Source: Microvelia longipes
Lineage: Eukaryota > Arthropoda > Insecta > Hemiptera > Veliidae
Assembly: GCA_018340805.1 (NCBI GenBank)
Contig: JACMZG010001914.1
Span: forward strand, 2,448,814-2,512,813
Reading direction: 5' to 3'
Length of the DNA: 64,000 nucleotides
Shown: positions 11,401 through 22,954 of the stretch, one piece after another
How the letters are laid out: each line of letters begins with the position of its first letter
Position numbering within the stretch: position 1 is the stretch's first letter
Position numbers and translations under genes: made by a program
Notes under the pieces: generated by a model
Databases searched by the model: none
Seen by the model: only the letters and a program-made list of their open reading frames with translations
Told to the model about the DNA's origin: nothing

Positions 11401-12239
11401 AGATTAAATCAGTAGAGGCAGGATCATTCCGCTCTTATCATTCTTCGTTAGCATGGCATTATGCGTGTGGACCACGTATNCCACCCCTCCGACAACAAGC
11501 ATCACCTGTACCCTGCTGTGCAAACTGCTACTAACAAGTTAACCAAGCGTGTTGCTGCCACCACGCTTGAAGATTTTAGAGACAGTAATTCCTGGTTAAG
11601 ACCACTCAATTCCACCCCCACACGTAAAAACCTCTCGCCTTCACGAAACTTTAATATCAAGTTTGAATAAGAGTTTTCCTCACTACGATAATTCCCAATA
11701 AAAAATGATAACAAAAACGAAAAAACAATCTCTATCAATCAAATAGTCCATAATCTTATAAACAAAATCATCGGAACGCATTTGGAATCCTCACCATCCT
11801 CGAAACTATCCTCAAACTTCAATTGGAATACCTTTTTTACTTACACAAAAGAAAAATACTCTCATGGCAAATAAGCTCATTACACCACCATGAAAAACGG
11901 TGAAAATACCCCATACCGAATAGAAACATTTGATGCAATATTGGCTCTTTTACCGTTCAAATAAACCAGCGATAACTTAACCATAACCTGAAAAAGCAAA
12001 AAATATCTGAGGGTTTGACTTTTATGAGGTAAGAAAATAAACGAGAATCGAGCAACTTGAAGAGTAGACTTATCTATTATTATTTATATATTTACAACCA
12101 CAAATTACCAAGCAAATCTGGTTTATCAATAATTCACTTACATTCACCAAATAGAAAAAAAACAGAAAAAAATTTATTAACGTTCAAATAAAAAAACATT
12201 AGTCAACATAGGATAAGCAATAATACTCTGGGACTTCGG
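11401..12239. other. Unassigned sequence with one ambiguous base
   Basis: Contains the only N of the window (11480). Opposite-strand frames of 69 and 78 codons overlap here without recognisable motifs. The right part may be 3' remnant of the decayed LINE that follows on the minus strand. Confidence 0.4.
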
Positions 12240-12619
12240 TAAGCAATTTTGGGGGAGGGTTTTAAGCCTAACCGATCTGTATGATATATCTTTATCCACA
12301 GAAACTAACCTTTGTATTTTATAGTCGGGACGGATGGTAAGTGAGGGCACAACCCCACAGTCCGAGCGGGGATGGGAAGATCACCTGTGTTTGTTTTAGC
12401 AGGCCCAAATCCTCAAAACAGCTTAAAACACCATAAAAAAGCCATAGATGTCATAATCTCATTTGGACAACAGAGAGTTGAGTCATTGGTAACCCCTCAG
12501 TAAACGGATATCTCTTTGATAAGCAGAAAAGACACGTTTATAGATGAGCAAAGCCCATAGTCTAATCCGATCGGTAACTCATCAAGTTAGAGGGAGTAAC
12601 AATTTTCAAAAACTTCTGG
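12240..12619 (-). other. Probable extension of the decayed LINE
   Basis: Base composition is less AT-skewed than the surroundings and lies immediately downstream, on the coding strand, of the reverse transcriptase remnant. I could not match a specific motif, so the assignment is positional. Confidence 0.35.
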
Positions 12620-13200
12620 AGAATAAACTTTTCAGTTAACTAGAAAAATGACATACAAGCTATCGGAGAATTACTTTATGAGGGTACACAAAATTCGTCT
12701 AAGTACCCAAAAGTAGCACAATTATTCGGCTGCCACCAAGACTCTTCAAGGAGAAACAAATAATGCATCTGTCTCATTAAGATGAAGACAATAGCTTGAA
12801 CCAATCATATACTTGAGTGCGACATCAATCTCAGTGGGAACTTAAGCTTCAAGGTAACTGAGACTCGCAAGCAAATTGATAATTTCAGAATCATGGGTCC
12901 AGGTTTGGAAGTACAATCCAACAGATCGTTACGAAAAGATGAATAGAATCGGGCCAGTACCGGGGGGGGACCCTTGAAACCACCCATGATACACTACATT
13001 CTTGTATCTATTTTCCTATCTTAACAGAATGATTCACCTAGAGTAGATTGCCAAAGCTCAAAGCACGCCCCAAAGCATAATAATTCAAAGCTTCATAAGA
13101 CATCATGGGCACCAGGTCAAGGGCTTAGATAGATCAAACATAACCGATACCTCTTCTCTACTCGGCCACATCTAGGAAGAACTACCGTAACGAAAGGGTC
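12620..13200 (-). pseudogene. Decayed non-LTR retrotransposon reverse transcriptase
   Basis: Read on minus with frameshifts, the LINE RT motifs occur in order. FDLSK followed by a degraded KAFDxVPH lies at about 13139-13110. A trace of GVPQGSVLGPILF...NDL lies at about 12985-12920 (LGP-ILFIF and RNDL are readable in neighbouring frames). SEIINLLAS stands where xxIxNFADD is expected (about 12890). 'WFK..' plus LNE (about 12810-12780) and an LLG-LDE trace (about 12700) follow. Several stops and frame changes break it, so it is dead. This order is that of Jockey/CR1/I-type LINEs; the clade cannot be fixed by eye. Confidence 0.78.
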
Positions 13201-14940
13201 TATCGTATGCACCCCTCGTACCGACAACTGGACTTCATTGGAACAATATTTGGGGATAACATAAACGAACGATTCGACTGATAATGTTTTATAATTAGTT
13301 CAGACGGTATAACGCATGTCTTAATGCGGTCCCCCACACCTTTCTCTATAGACGAACTACTAAACTTCTTTATTATCTCAGGAAACACCCTTGCAAACAT
13401 CTGTTATTACCGGGATAACAGAGAATATCAAGGTTAGCAATTCAAAGTTATGCTTACCCAAAATCTCTACTTCAAATTAAGCGTCCAAGGATAATCAAAA
13501 ATGTCTTTGTCACAACAGGTCAAAAAAAAGAAACATTACTATTTAATATCTCTTCAGCTGTTGAAATAGCTTCGCGTGATATTGAATTAATAAATCATCA
13601 ACAAGCGATGAATAACTATCATCACATCAGTCGAGCGGGCAACCATTATTAGTACGGGTAGAATTTTAATATTCCCACGCTGCTTCATCTGTTTCCAGAT
13701 CCTTGATCTTATCGTCATTATATGTCTAGATCTTAAATACTTTTTATCTTTCCAAATGGTTAACTTAGGTTTAAAGGGATATTGAAAAGTTACTAACCCT
13801 GACCAACTCAACTAAAGTTTTTAATACTTGAATTCATCATAACCAAGGAGGTTCGTTTTTCAGTAGGTGACTAACGTACAGTTTTGTCAAGTTCGCTTTT
13901 ATTCCAACCTCAGTATAATAGTAATATCAGTCACCAATATAGAACAACTCAATAAACTGTGGCTATTCGAAATTAACGGATCGATACATGTGAACTCAGC
14001 ATAGGTCCAATTAGATACACTATAGCCATAAATCCTCTTCAAAGTGTTGTATATGTATTAGTTGTCACTAGTATTCGAAGAAAATCGATTTAAAATCTCC
14101 TACTATCATACTGGGGTTTATTCTTAAAGAGTAAAGTGAGCCCAATGTCAATAAAAATTAAAACATCGATCCACAGGAGTCTATACAAGTAAAATATTGT
14201 CCCTTTACGCTTAATCCACAAAATTCAAACACCTTAGCTTGTACTCTATCAAAAATTGTAATAGATTTAGGCAAACCATTTTACATAAATAACTACTCTC
14301 CATAGCCCTATGATCTACAGAAGCTAGTGCATGTGACCCTGATGATAGAGATGCAGTCAACATCACTAAGCCCAATGTTCACAAAAAACACATCACGTCA
14401 GACATTTGACAAATACTCATCGATAATTAAACTTACTAAGGATCTAAAAAAAAATAAACTTATAAGCTAATCCATCCTGAAGCCTGCTCACGAGTTTTAT
14501 TTGGAAGTCTCAGTTAGATTCCTTGAATAAAAAAGCGCACAAGAAATTTTGGCCAAAAGGCGGTCAAGTAGACTGCTCTGATCATGGGACTTCAATTAAA
14601 ACTCGGTAGCACCTTGCCCAGTGTCCACAAGTATACTTTCCGGTAATATTTTTCCAAATTAGGGTGAGAAACATATCCTTAGTAATGTTATAGCCTGCCA
14701 ACATAGAGCCAACAGTCTGGGAGCACCCGATAGCGATCGATGTTGACTTCCCGTTCCAATTTAAATCCTATGCACTCTTCTTTTCAACTTCCTTGTGACT
14801 CATTGTCAATTATCATAGTTTTAATGGCATATTGCCTACAGCACCGGAAACTAATATTTTGCAAACATCGTTTTTGCACTCACTTTACTTCTGGCTTATC
14901 ACCAGCGGTAGCGACTCATTCACTACACTGGATCAAATAT
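13201..14940 (-). other. Probable 5' part of the decayed LINE
   Basis: The region lies upstream of the RT remnant on the same strand and shares its less skewed composition. The minus frames at 13200-13400 and 13587-13811 (segment IRSRIWKQMKQRG, basic) could come from the domain between endonuclease and RT. No catalytic endonuclease motif is readable, so the extent is inferred. Confidence 0.35.
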
Positions 14941-14997
14941 ATATAATAATAATAATAAATATAAATAATAAATATAATAATATAATATAAATATACA
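14941..14997. repeat. (TAA)n / AT low-complexity tract
   Basis: Run of 'ataataataataaatata' type at the boundary between the decayed LINE and the next inverted-repeat element. Confidence 0.92.
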
Positions 14998-15017
14998 GGT
15001 CCCCGATGGACTAACGA

Positions 15018-15783
15018 TACGGTAAAGAAAAAAAATATTTTTCGAAAAAAAAAGTCACTCTTTATAAAAAGCTGCTGCAGCATAAACTAAGATTTCACAT
15101 ATTATTTTTTTATTTAAGGGTGGACCCAAAAACTGCAATTGAAATGGACCGAAAGGTAAAATACTTACCTCGTGTTAATAAGCCATAGGCTAAAATTTGA
15201 CTTCGGAAAAAAAGTATTCCATAAATTTTTTTAATGTCCCCCTGAGACAAATGCCATAAAAAAAAATTAAAATATAAAATTTTCAAAATTCACTCATTTG
15301 CCCCCACCCAAATTTGGAAAAATTCACACATGTTCAATGTGGAAAAGATACATCGTTTTAAAGGCTTGTTACGACACACCAACTCGGATCAAGTAAACAA
15401 CAAGATATCTTCATTTTCGTTTTTGGTCTACAAACTCAACCACAACCATAATAAAATACTTATAAGTGACTGAACGAAAGTTTTACCACCACACAATGTC
15501 AGTACTTCAAGACCTAAAACGATGTACAATCCACATTGAACAACTTAATTTCCAAAATTTAGGATGCCCAACTTGAAAATGTATTTTAAATTTTTTAGGA
15601 AAATGTCCAGGGACAATAAAATTAGAACATTTCAGGAGAAGTCAAATTAAGCCACTTTACCTCTTCGCCATTTTTAAAAATGCGTTTTGTCCACCCTAAA
15701 AAATTAAAAATCACAACAAAATCTAGTTAAAAACATGCAGAAGCTTTAAACACACTTGCGAAAGAAATATTTTTTTTTCCATC
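15018..15783. mobile_element. Long imperfect inverted repeat (fold-back element)
   Basis: The left half (about 15018-15365) reads 'aaagaaaaaaaatattt', 'aaaagctgctgca', 'agggtggac', 'tttgacttc', 'aatgtccc', 'cccaaatttggaaa', 'tgttcaatgtgg', 'acatcgtttta'. The right half (about 15525-15783) carries the same landmarks reversed and complemented in the reverse order. Divergence and small indels show an old element. The central 160 bp is unpaired. No coding capacity is visible. Confidence 0.85.
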
Positions 15784-15947
15784 ACCACACCACACCACCA
15801 CACACCAACATAATATAAATATATAATATATAATAATATATATATAATATACACACACATATATAATACATAATATACATATATTAATATATACATACAT
15901 ATATATATATATATATATAATATATATATATATATACGTATAATATG
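15784..15947. repeat. (CCACA)n then AT-rich simple repeat
   Basis: A short CCA/CACA run is followed by about 135 nt of AT dinucleotides with 'acacacatat' interruptions. Confidence 0.95.
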
Positions 15948-16345
15948 AGATTTTCGTCCCTAGACGTTTCTATTGAAACTTTCAAACGCTTTCTCGGATG
16001 TGTGACTTTATTAACCCACAATAATAACCAAGTAAATATTTAAACAATCACAAAGCTTCAAAACGTATTTAGATCGAGCTGAATTTTATTACACATGTAC
16101 AGTAGTACATGTGTAATGTATGATTAACAAAAATGCGAAGTTACATTTCATTCTTAGTATTAGTTCCGGTTTTATTAATTGATATATAACAGAAAGTAAA
16201 CAATACACGTTTGTTACTTATACATTTAATAATTCGCATATATCGTGGCAGTATGACACTTATAAAAACTAGTAATATGATAAACTGATATAGGACAACA
16301 ACCGTGTTGCCGTGAAGCCCCCAGTACTGACGCCGCGTAGCGGCC
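15948..16345 (+). repeat. F2 interspersed repeat, copy 1
   Basis: Starts near 'gagattttcgtccctag' and runs through 'actttattaacccac', 'gatcgagctgaattt', 'tagtattagttcc', 'acttatacatttaataattc' and 'tatatcgtggcagta' to 'ggacaacaaccgtgttgccg' and 'cgccgcgtagcggc'. It aligns by eye with 17401-17611 plus 18291-18500 and with 35146-35405. A perfect palindrome sits inside it at 16088-16117. Confidence 0.82.
16088..16117. repeat. Perfect palindrome, 13-4-13
   Basis: ATTACACATGTAC, AGTA, then the exact reverse complement. It sits where copy 2 of F2 is interrupted by the F3 element. Confidence 0.95.
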
Positions 16346-17400
16346 CAGTGGCCTTGGGTCTTATGGCAGCATTATTATTACTAAGCAGGCACTGCTATAT
16401 ATAACTTGTCATATTTGCAGTACTTTAAATTCACTATTATGCAGTAATAATTGCAGGGAGAGGAAATGGCTAGTTCATACCGCGGAAATTCGCATAAGTA
16501 TTATGGTTTTTATCCCTCCTACCTCACTATCAATTGCAATAAACTATTAAGGAACTATATGCCGCTAAACAAGAATTACTGTTTAGGTGAGGATGTGAAG
16601 CGTAGCCTCCAAGACCTTTCGATAACTCTATACATGCATTATAATCTGACATCCTGATAGATGATAATTACCTCTCCCTATCGTTATAATCACTATAACA
16701 CCAAAAATTAACAAAGAAATCAATAAAATGTGTGAATTGATTTCTTTGATACTGGAGAGACGTGACAGCATAGGTAGCAGTTGCAGTATGCATATCAGAC
16801 AATTTTCAATAACAAATAAGAAAATTATTTTATTATATACTATCCTAATACTCTCTCTCACGTATCCATATCAACTACAGCAAGATCTGCAAACGACAGG
16901 CTTGACAATAAGGAAAAACGTATAAAAAAGAAAAACCTCCCTCTACGCCCCAGTTAAGGAAGGAATAGAGTAATAAAAAAGAGAAATAGAAACAAAAATA
17001 AGGTAACCAATGAAGTTACAAAATGACAAGTACAGATAACGAGATAAGGGTGACTACGATATCAACGTCGTTTTTCTTATCCACTCCTTCGAAAAATATC
17101 TGACGTAAGTTGTTGTCAGATAAAGGGATAAAATTATTAATTAGTCGGTGAAGTTATCCGCAGCCAACCTATAGAACAATCAAAATTTAATCAGGGATGC
17201 TAAATACAGGAGCAATCACGTTTGGTTTATCACATTCAGCCAATGGACTAATCTCCCCAAGTTATTGTACAGTTATGGTGATTACGGATTAGACATTATA
17301 TAATTATGTAATTAGTAATTAATATAATGTTGCTTTTCATTTTAAATGTTCTCTTTTTTTATACAATGTGATTATATACGTAGGATTACATATCTACTGT
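16346..17400. other. Unassigned sequence with one strong hairpin
   Basis: A 13-bp perfect inverted repeat (CAAAGAAATCAAT, 11-nt loop) lies at 16712-16748. Frames of 65-77 codons overlap on opposite strands here without recognisable motifs. Confidence 0.5.
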
Positions 17401-18500
17401 ATATATATGTCCGAGATTTTGACCCTAGTCGTTTTGTTCTGGCACGCGATAAATCTGGCACGCTTTTTCGGATCTGAATTAAACTTAGCACACAAATCGA
17501 AAATGTGCAAAACCGTATGACTTTATTACTCAGCTTTATCACTTAAAAATGTTAAAAATTCACAAAACCTGGAAAAGTTATTTGATCGGGGTTGAATTTA
17601 ATAAATATACAATATCATTTGCTCCTACTGAGTTTTAGAAAACAGGAATAGTTGACACAATATAATTGTGCCGGAGAAACCTAAGAAATGTAACAAGGGA
17701 AGTGCAATGATACAACTGGGAACTGGAACTGTTCCATCATTCGTTATTTGTCATCATTGATGGCTCGACATTACATTATGTCCCACTCTGTTTCGTCACG
17801 TCTAACTCATCAGAGCGCCGACAGAGCCTGAACTTACTCTGACCTTCTATTCAAATTCCAAAGAATTTAATGTGTTGTAGACGAGATGCGCTCTCATAAC
17901 GTTACATTTTATACTACCAAATTTCGTAAATGTTGTTGACACAATATAACTGCGCAAAACTCAGTAGTATCAAATTATATACGTTTTCCTTTACGAAGCA
18001 TGATGGCGGAAAGATAGCACCGCTGCCAAAAATGCACATTCTTATACTTACATTATAAATATATTATAAATACTTCACGTTATATTCTTTGGAGTTTTAA
18101 TTGAAGGTCAGAGTGAGATCAGGCTCTGTCGGCGCCCTGACGAATTAGACGCAACGAAACAGAGTTTAGCATGACATTATATCGAGTCATCAATGATGAC
18201 GAATGTAAAATGATTAAACAGTTCCCAGATGTGTCTTGGCACTTTTCTTGTTACATTTCTTGGGTGTCTCATATAATACTGTATATTTTAAAGAAACTTA
18301 CGAAGCTACATTTAAATATATATTAGTTCCAAGTGTGTAGTTTTAAATATCTAACTTAATGTAATGCAATCACGTTTCTCGACTTATACATTTAGAAATT
18401 CGCTTATATCGTGGTAGTAATACAAAAATACCAACATGACAAACTGGCATTGCGCTGCAACATAACACCCGTTTGGTAATGAAGCAGCTGCAAAGAAGAA
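17401..18500 (+). repeat. F2 interspersed repeat, copy 2, split by F3
   Basis: The left part (about 17401-17611) matches copy 1 from 'gagattttgaccctag' to 'gatcggggttgaattta'. The right part (about 18291-18500) resumes at 'cgaagctacattt' and runs through 'acttatacatttagaaattc' and 'tatatcgtggtagta' to 'gtaatgaagcagc'. The intervening sequence is F3. Confidence 0.82.
17612..18290. mobile_element. F3 palindromic element nested in F2
   Basis: Two inverted structures overlap. A terminal pair, 'atatcatttgctcctactgagtttt' and 'aaactcagtagtatcaaatta', spans 17612-17980. A longer pair spans about 17645-17880 and 18070-18285: the left landmarks 'aagaaatgtaacaa', 'gggaactg', 'tcatcattgatg', 'ctctgtttcgt', 'gcgccgacagagcctga' and 'ctctgaccttc' recur as reverse complements on the right. 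A half copy lies at 50345-50710. Confidence 0.85.
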
Positions 18501-18641
18501 AATGAGCACCCGAGGCCTGGAGCCGCAAATAAAATCTAAAAAATCTTGTTTTTTTTATTTCATTGAAAAATTTTGACCATTAAGAAACATTAAATTAAAG
18601 CAAAAGTAAGAGGCCAAGTATGTAAGTAAATACATAAATTA
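18501..18641. other. Spacer before the minisatellite
   Basis: AT-rich lead-in with no unit of the following array. Confidence 0.6.
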
Positions 18642-19483
18642 GAGCAGCCGAGACCTAGGAACGTAAAGAAGAGCAGCTGAGGCCTAGGGACGAAAAGAAG
18701 ATCAGCCAAGGCCTGGGGACTAAAGAAGAGCAGCCGAGGCCTGGGGACGTAAAAAAGAGCAGCCGAGGCCTAGGGAGTAAAGAAAGCAGCCGAGCCTGAC
18801 GTAAGCTAGGGACTAAAGAAGAGCAGCCGAGGCCTAGGGACGAAAAGAAGAGCAGCCGAGCCTAGGGACTAAAGAAGAGCAGCCGAGGCCTCGTAAAAAA
18901 GAGCGAGCCTACGAAGAAGAGCAGCGTAAGAGAAGCAGCAGGAGGCCTGGGGACGTAAAAAGCAGCCGAGCGTAAAAAAGAGCAGCCGAGGCCTAGGGAC
19001 GTAAAGAAGAGCAGCCGAGGCCTGGGGACGTAAGAAGAGCAGCCGAGGCCTGGGACGTAAAAAAGAGCAGCCGAGCCTGGACGTAAAAAAGCAGCCGAGC
19101 CTGGGCCGAGGCGGGACGTAAAGAAGAGCAGCCGAGGCCTGGGACGTAAAGAAGAGCAGAGGACGGCAGCCGAGCCTAGGACGTAAAAAGAGCAGGAGGG
19201 GACTAAAAAAGAGCAGCCGAGCCTAGGGACGAAAGAAAGCAGCCGAGGCTGGGACGTAAAAAGAGCAGCCGAGGCCTAGGGACGTAAAGAAGAGCAGCCG
19301 AGGCCTGGGACGAAAAGAAGGCAGCCGAGGCTAAAAAAGACAGCCGCCTAGCCAGAGGCCTAGGACGTAAAGAGAGCAGCCGAGGCCAGCCCAGCCGAGG
19401 CCTAGGAACGTAATGAAGAGCAGCCGAGGCCTAGAAACGTAAAGAAGAGCAGCCGTGGCCGTGGCCATAGAGTAGCCGAGAGG
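18642..19483 (+). repeat. GC-rich 29-bp minisatellite
   Basis: The unit is GAGCAGCCGAGGCCTAGGG plus ACGTAAAGAA, repeated about 28 times. Complete units alternate with many shortened ones, such as 'gagcctgacgtaagc'. It is by far the longest GC-rich stretch of the window. The many internal deletions could be real length variation or consensus errors in an array hard to sequence. No long open frame runs through it. Confidence 0.96.
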
Positions 19484-19485
19484 CT

Positions 19486-19936
19486 AAATTCTTTTAGTTT
19501 TGACTTTAATCATCCTTCGTCATCCGTTATTATATTAATTTTGTGCAAACAACTGCACAAGCATGAATTGCCACTTAAAAATTCGTTGTAGAGACAGAAT
19601 TGGGCTAGCACAAGACTCTATCCTCACTTTAGGATGTAGAAATATTCATTACTGTATATATACCGTTATCAGCTAGCTTTTCTTCTTTTTAACCCCTTTT
19701 GAAAAACCTCTCATAAAAAGGCAAAAAATGTCAAAAGTACAAAAATCTATTTTTTTCTTTTCTTCCTTTTAGTGACATTTTTTATTTATTCTTTTTCCTC
19801 AACCCTTTTTTTCAAGGGAATAATAACGCCTGTAAATAAAATAGAATAAAAAGGAAGAAAAAAACTCAAGTTTTAATTCTGCCTCAGTTCTGTAGGATAC
19901 TTAGTACCCCAAGCTCTTAGGGATCTTGCAATATTT
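19486..19936. other. Unassigned AT-rich sequence
   Basis: Holds T-rich tracts (about 19678-19815) only. 'cttgcaatatttgtaatatat' at its right end recurs at 20454, so the next AT arrays sit in a duplicated context. Confidence 0.55.
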
Positions 19937-19969
19937 GTAATATATATATATATATATATATATAAATAT

Positions 19970-20017
<48 letters not shown>
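19937..20017. repeat. (AT)n microsatellite
   Basis: About 80 nt of AT dinucleotides, preceded by 'ttgcaatatttgta'. Confidence 0.97.
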
Positions 20018-20256
20018 GGGTCCAGATACACAAATCCATGGTCTATTCCATGCCAAATCACTCAGTTCCCAAATAAAATAATTGGATAACACTCACAATG
20101 AATATACCCATTACTAAGCCGCATTACCTAGTTTTAGCGAATTTCATTTTGAAAATGACGCTTATAAGGTTGTTCGGATGCGGGAAGTTGAGGGTAGGAG
20201 TGAGCGGAATCGGGTTCTATTGGCTTCCTGAAACAAAAATTATGTCCCAAAAAGTT

Positions 20257-20273
20257 TATATATATAATATATA

Positions 20274-20319
<46 letters not shown>

Positions 20320-20354
20320 TATATATAATATATATATAATTATAATATGTATGT
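20257..20354. repeat. (AT)n microsatellite
   Basis: About 95 nt of AT dinucleotides with phase slips. Confidence 0.97.
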
Positions 20355-20453
20355 AAGAGTTTCTACCCTTTCGTATGGCGAACGATAACTCTTGAAGGCG
20401 TTCTCAAATTGAAACGAACTTTGCAAATCGCGAGATGTTGTGGAGGTTACGAG

Positions 20454-20472
20454 GATACTTGCAATATTTGTA

Positions 20473-20506
<34 letters not shown>

Positions 20507-20522
20507 TATATATAATTTATAA

Positions 20523-20554
<32 letters not shown>

Positions 20555-20580
20555 TATATATATAAATATATTTATATAGC
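20454..20580. repeat. (AT)n microsatellite in a duplicated flank
   Basis: Preceded by the same 'cttgcaatatttgtaatatat' as the array at 19937. Array and flank were therefore copied together. Confidence 0.95.
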
Positions 20581-21590
20581 ATTTATTTTTATTATATGAT
20601 TTGTGTACATTTCATTTAAAAAATGTGTAATATCGAAATGAAACGGATGTATTTAAATTAAATTTAACGACTGGCGTATTTAGAGGACTTCCGAAGCATG
20701 TAGGATAATCTTTCCGAAGCATGGAGGAAAAGTTTTGGAGTATTCCGTACCGGAATTTTTAAAAATTAAATTATAGCGCTGCAATTTTAGATGTTTGTCG
20801 GTAAGAAAAAACGTCACAATGTTTAATGGTAAGCAAATATACTCATTTCGAGTACGGTGACGAGTGGCTAGCGACCTCTATTAATATTGTTTACTAATAT
20901 TACAGAAGGATGTAAATAAAAGTCTGTCCATGAATAAATTTTAACCAATGTAATGATGAAAAAACCGGCTTCCAACCTAATACAGGTCATCCTCAGTACC
21001 GGTGAGAAGAAGATAATTATTCCTCTTGAGTCTTGTTACAAGATTTAAAACTGGATGCAGACACAATTAAATTTATTTACATCCTTATGGTATAAAATCC
21101 ACTAGCGCTTATAATTTAAATATAATATTACAGACTATTTTTTACAATAAATAAAATATCTTTAAAAGATTATAAATGTATTGTTTGAATTAATAAAATT
21201 ACATTGAAACTCGGAACTTCCTGATTTTATTTATTTCATTCTCCATTTTCTACATCGGAAATGTACTCACCCCAAAATCAAATTCCCTCCCTTCATCCCC
21301 TCTCCCCAACAAATGTAACATAATATTTTACGTATAAAAATATGAGTAATGGTACGTAGAGGCTTTTAGGATTTATATAGGTATTTGATAAGCAGAAAAA
21401 CACAAGAGCAGGAGGAACAACATATCGAGACCATCATGTTCAATATCCGCAGAGGAAAATGTTGTTTGTTATACAGTATATAATTCTATCCCAGACCTGT
21501 GTCGTATAAACTAATTTTTTTGCCGAATAAAAATAATTCACATACTACGATATTTTTGAAAAAGAAACAATCATAAATTTCGGTTCGAGG
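20581..21590. other. Unassigned sequence
   Basis: A short direct repeat ('ccgaagcatg' at about 20691 and 20714) and nothing else recognised over 1 kb. Confidence 0.5.
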
Positions 21591-21830
21591 TACTAAGTCT
21601 GTGCTAAATTTTATTTTTCATGTATTTCGTATGTTCAAAATATGAGTAGTACATGAAGGTTAATGACGTCATAGAAAAATTACTTTGTAGATAGCAAACA
21701 AATATTTGCAAATTTCAACTCTCTAGCATATACACACTGGAAGCTGCCATGATAATAGACACACACACACACACACTCATAATGTCTTAAAGACATAGAA
21801 CTGTTCATTCAGGTGATATTCCGTTATTTG
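21591..21830 (+). repeat. F1 interspersed repeat, 3' half
   Basis: Diverged copy with 'ttaatgacgtcat', 'aatttcaactctctagcata', 'cactggaagctgccatgata', (CA)n, 'gtcttaaagacat' and 'ttcaggtgatattc'. The head and the AT-rich middle are missing or unrecognisable. Confidence 0.82.
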
Positions 21831-21837
21831 ATATTTG

Positions 21838-21935
21838 CAAACATAACATAACAATAACAACACGCAACATAATAATAACAACACGCAACATTACAACACA
21901 TAGAATAACAACATAAAATCACACAACAAACACAT
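21838..21935. repeat. A/C-rich degenerate tandem repeat
   Basis: Imperfect repeats of 'aataacaacacgcaacat' type in three or so units. Confidence 0.8.
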
Positions 21936-22029
21936 TTGTTTTGCAAACAAAATACTTTTTCTATATTCCTATAATATATTGAATAAACAGCATTTGATTT
22001 AATGTAGGACTTTTCCATCATCCGTTTTA

Positions 22030-22424
22030 CTTTACGTCATTTATGCCGTAGGTATAAAAAAAAAGCATTGTCTTAGCGAATACATTCGGAAATCGGGATT
22101 TCCGAAATTGACTTTTTTTTGTTTATTGTTGATGTGTCTGTTTTCTGTTTGTTGATGTGTCTATTATCATCGTAGCTACTAGCGTATTTATGCTAGAGAA
22201 TTGAAACTATGTACAAAAATGAATCTTCTGTTTCTGTATGATGCCTAGAAAATATTTTTAAGACGTCATAAACCTGCAATAATGACTTGTCAAAAATCCA
22301 TAAAACACAGAAACACTTGTCGATCGGATTGAGATTAAGCACGCACGTATTCACACATAAGGTCAATTTATGTGCTAAGTCTCATCTCATTATCAGCATA
22401 AAAACATTAGCAGTTACGATGATT
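22030..22424 (-). repeat. F1 interspersed repeat, minus strand, partial
   Basis: Reversed landmarks appear in order: 'tatgccgtaggtata', 'gtctattatcatcgtagct', 'agagaattgaaact', 'gacgtcata', 'gtcaaaaatccataaaac' and 'tctcatctcattatcagc'. The copy stops near 22424, and a plus-strand F1 end follows at once. Confidence 0.85.
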
Positions 22425-22535
22425 TCTTTAAAGTGCCTCAAACAGATGCTCACGACGAGATCTCGGTTTCGGATTTTAAAATTAACCCCACACTTCTTCT
22501 ATATATCTGCGGTATTAGGAAAAGAAAAGTAAAAA
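22425..22535 (+). repeat. F1 interspersed repeat, 3' end only
   Basis: Contains 'gatctcggtttcggatttt' and 'ctatatatctgcggtatta', the terminal block of F1 on plus. It abuts a minus-strand F1 copy, so the junction is a rearrangement between two copies. Confidence 0.75.
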
Positions 22536-22954
22536 GTTTTCAATTAGTCGTAAGGAAAAACAAGTGATGAAAATTCGTAACAGGGATGAAAATAGTAAAA
22601 TCAAGTCTTGTTCTCATCTGAAAAGTATTTGCTTGAGAAAGTTTTATAGTCATGTATTTGTAAGTCATATACATCTCACTAATCTATTATTCGATTCAGA
22701 TAAACAAGCGTCTAAATAACTTTCTAGTTTACAATGTTGCAACACCTGAAACCAGGCCATTATGATATTTCACTCAAACTTTACAAAATTTAGTGCTTAA
22801 TGTGCCAAGTTTTCTCAAAGGTATCGTCCAAATGTTTTCTCTAAGAAGAAACTTTTTTGTTTTTCTCATCTCATAATGTCTTTTTAGTTTAAAGGTTTTT
22901 ATCCTGTCTTGAAATTTATTCCTTGGAGTTATTGAAATTTTTTTTTCTTTCTTC
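22536..22954. other. Unassigned sequence between two F1 copies
   Basis: AT-rich, no further landmark seen. Confidence 0.5.
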
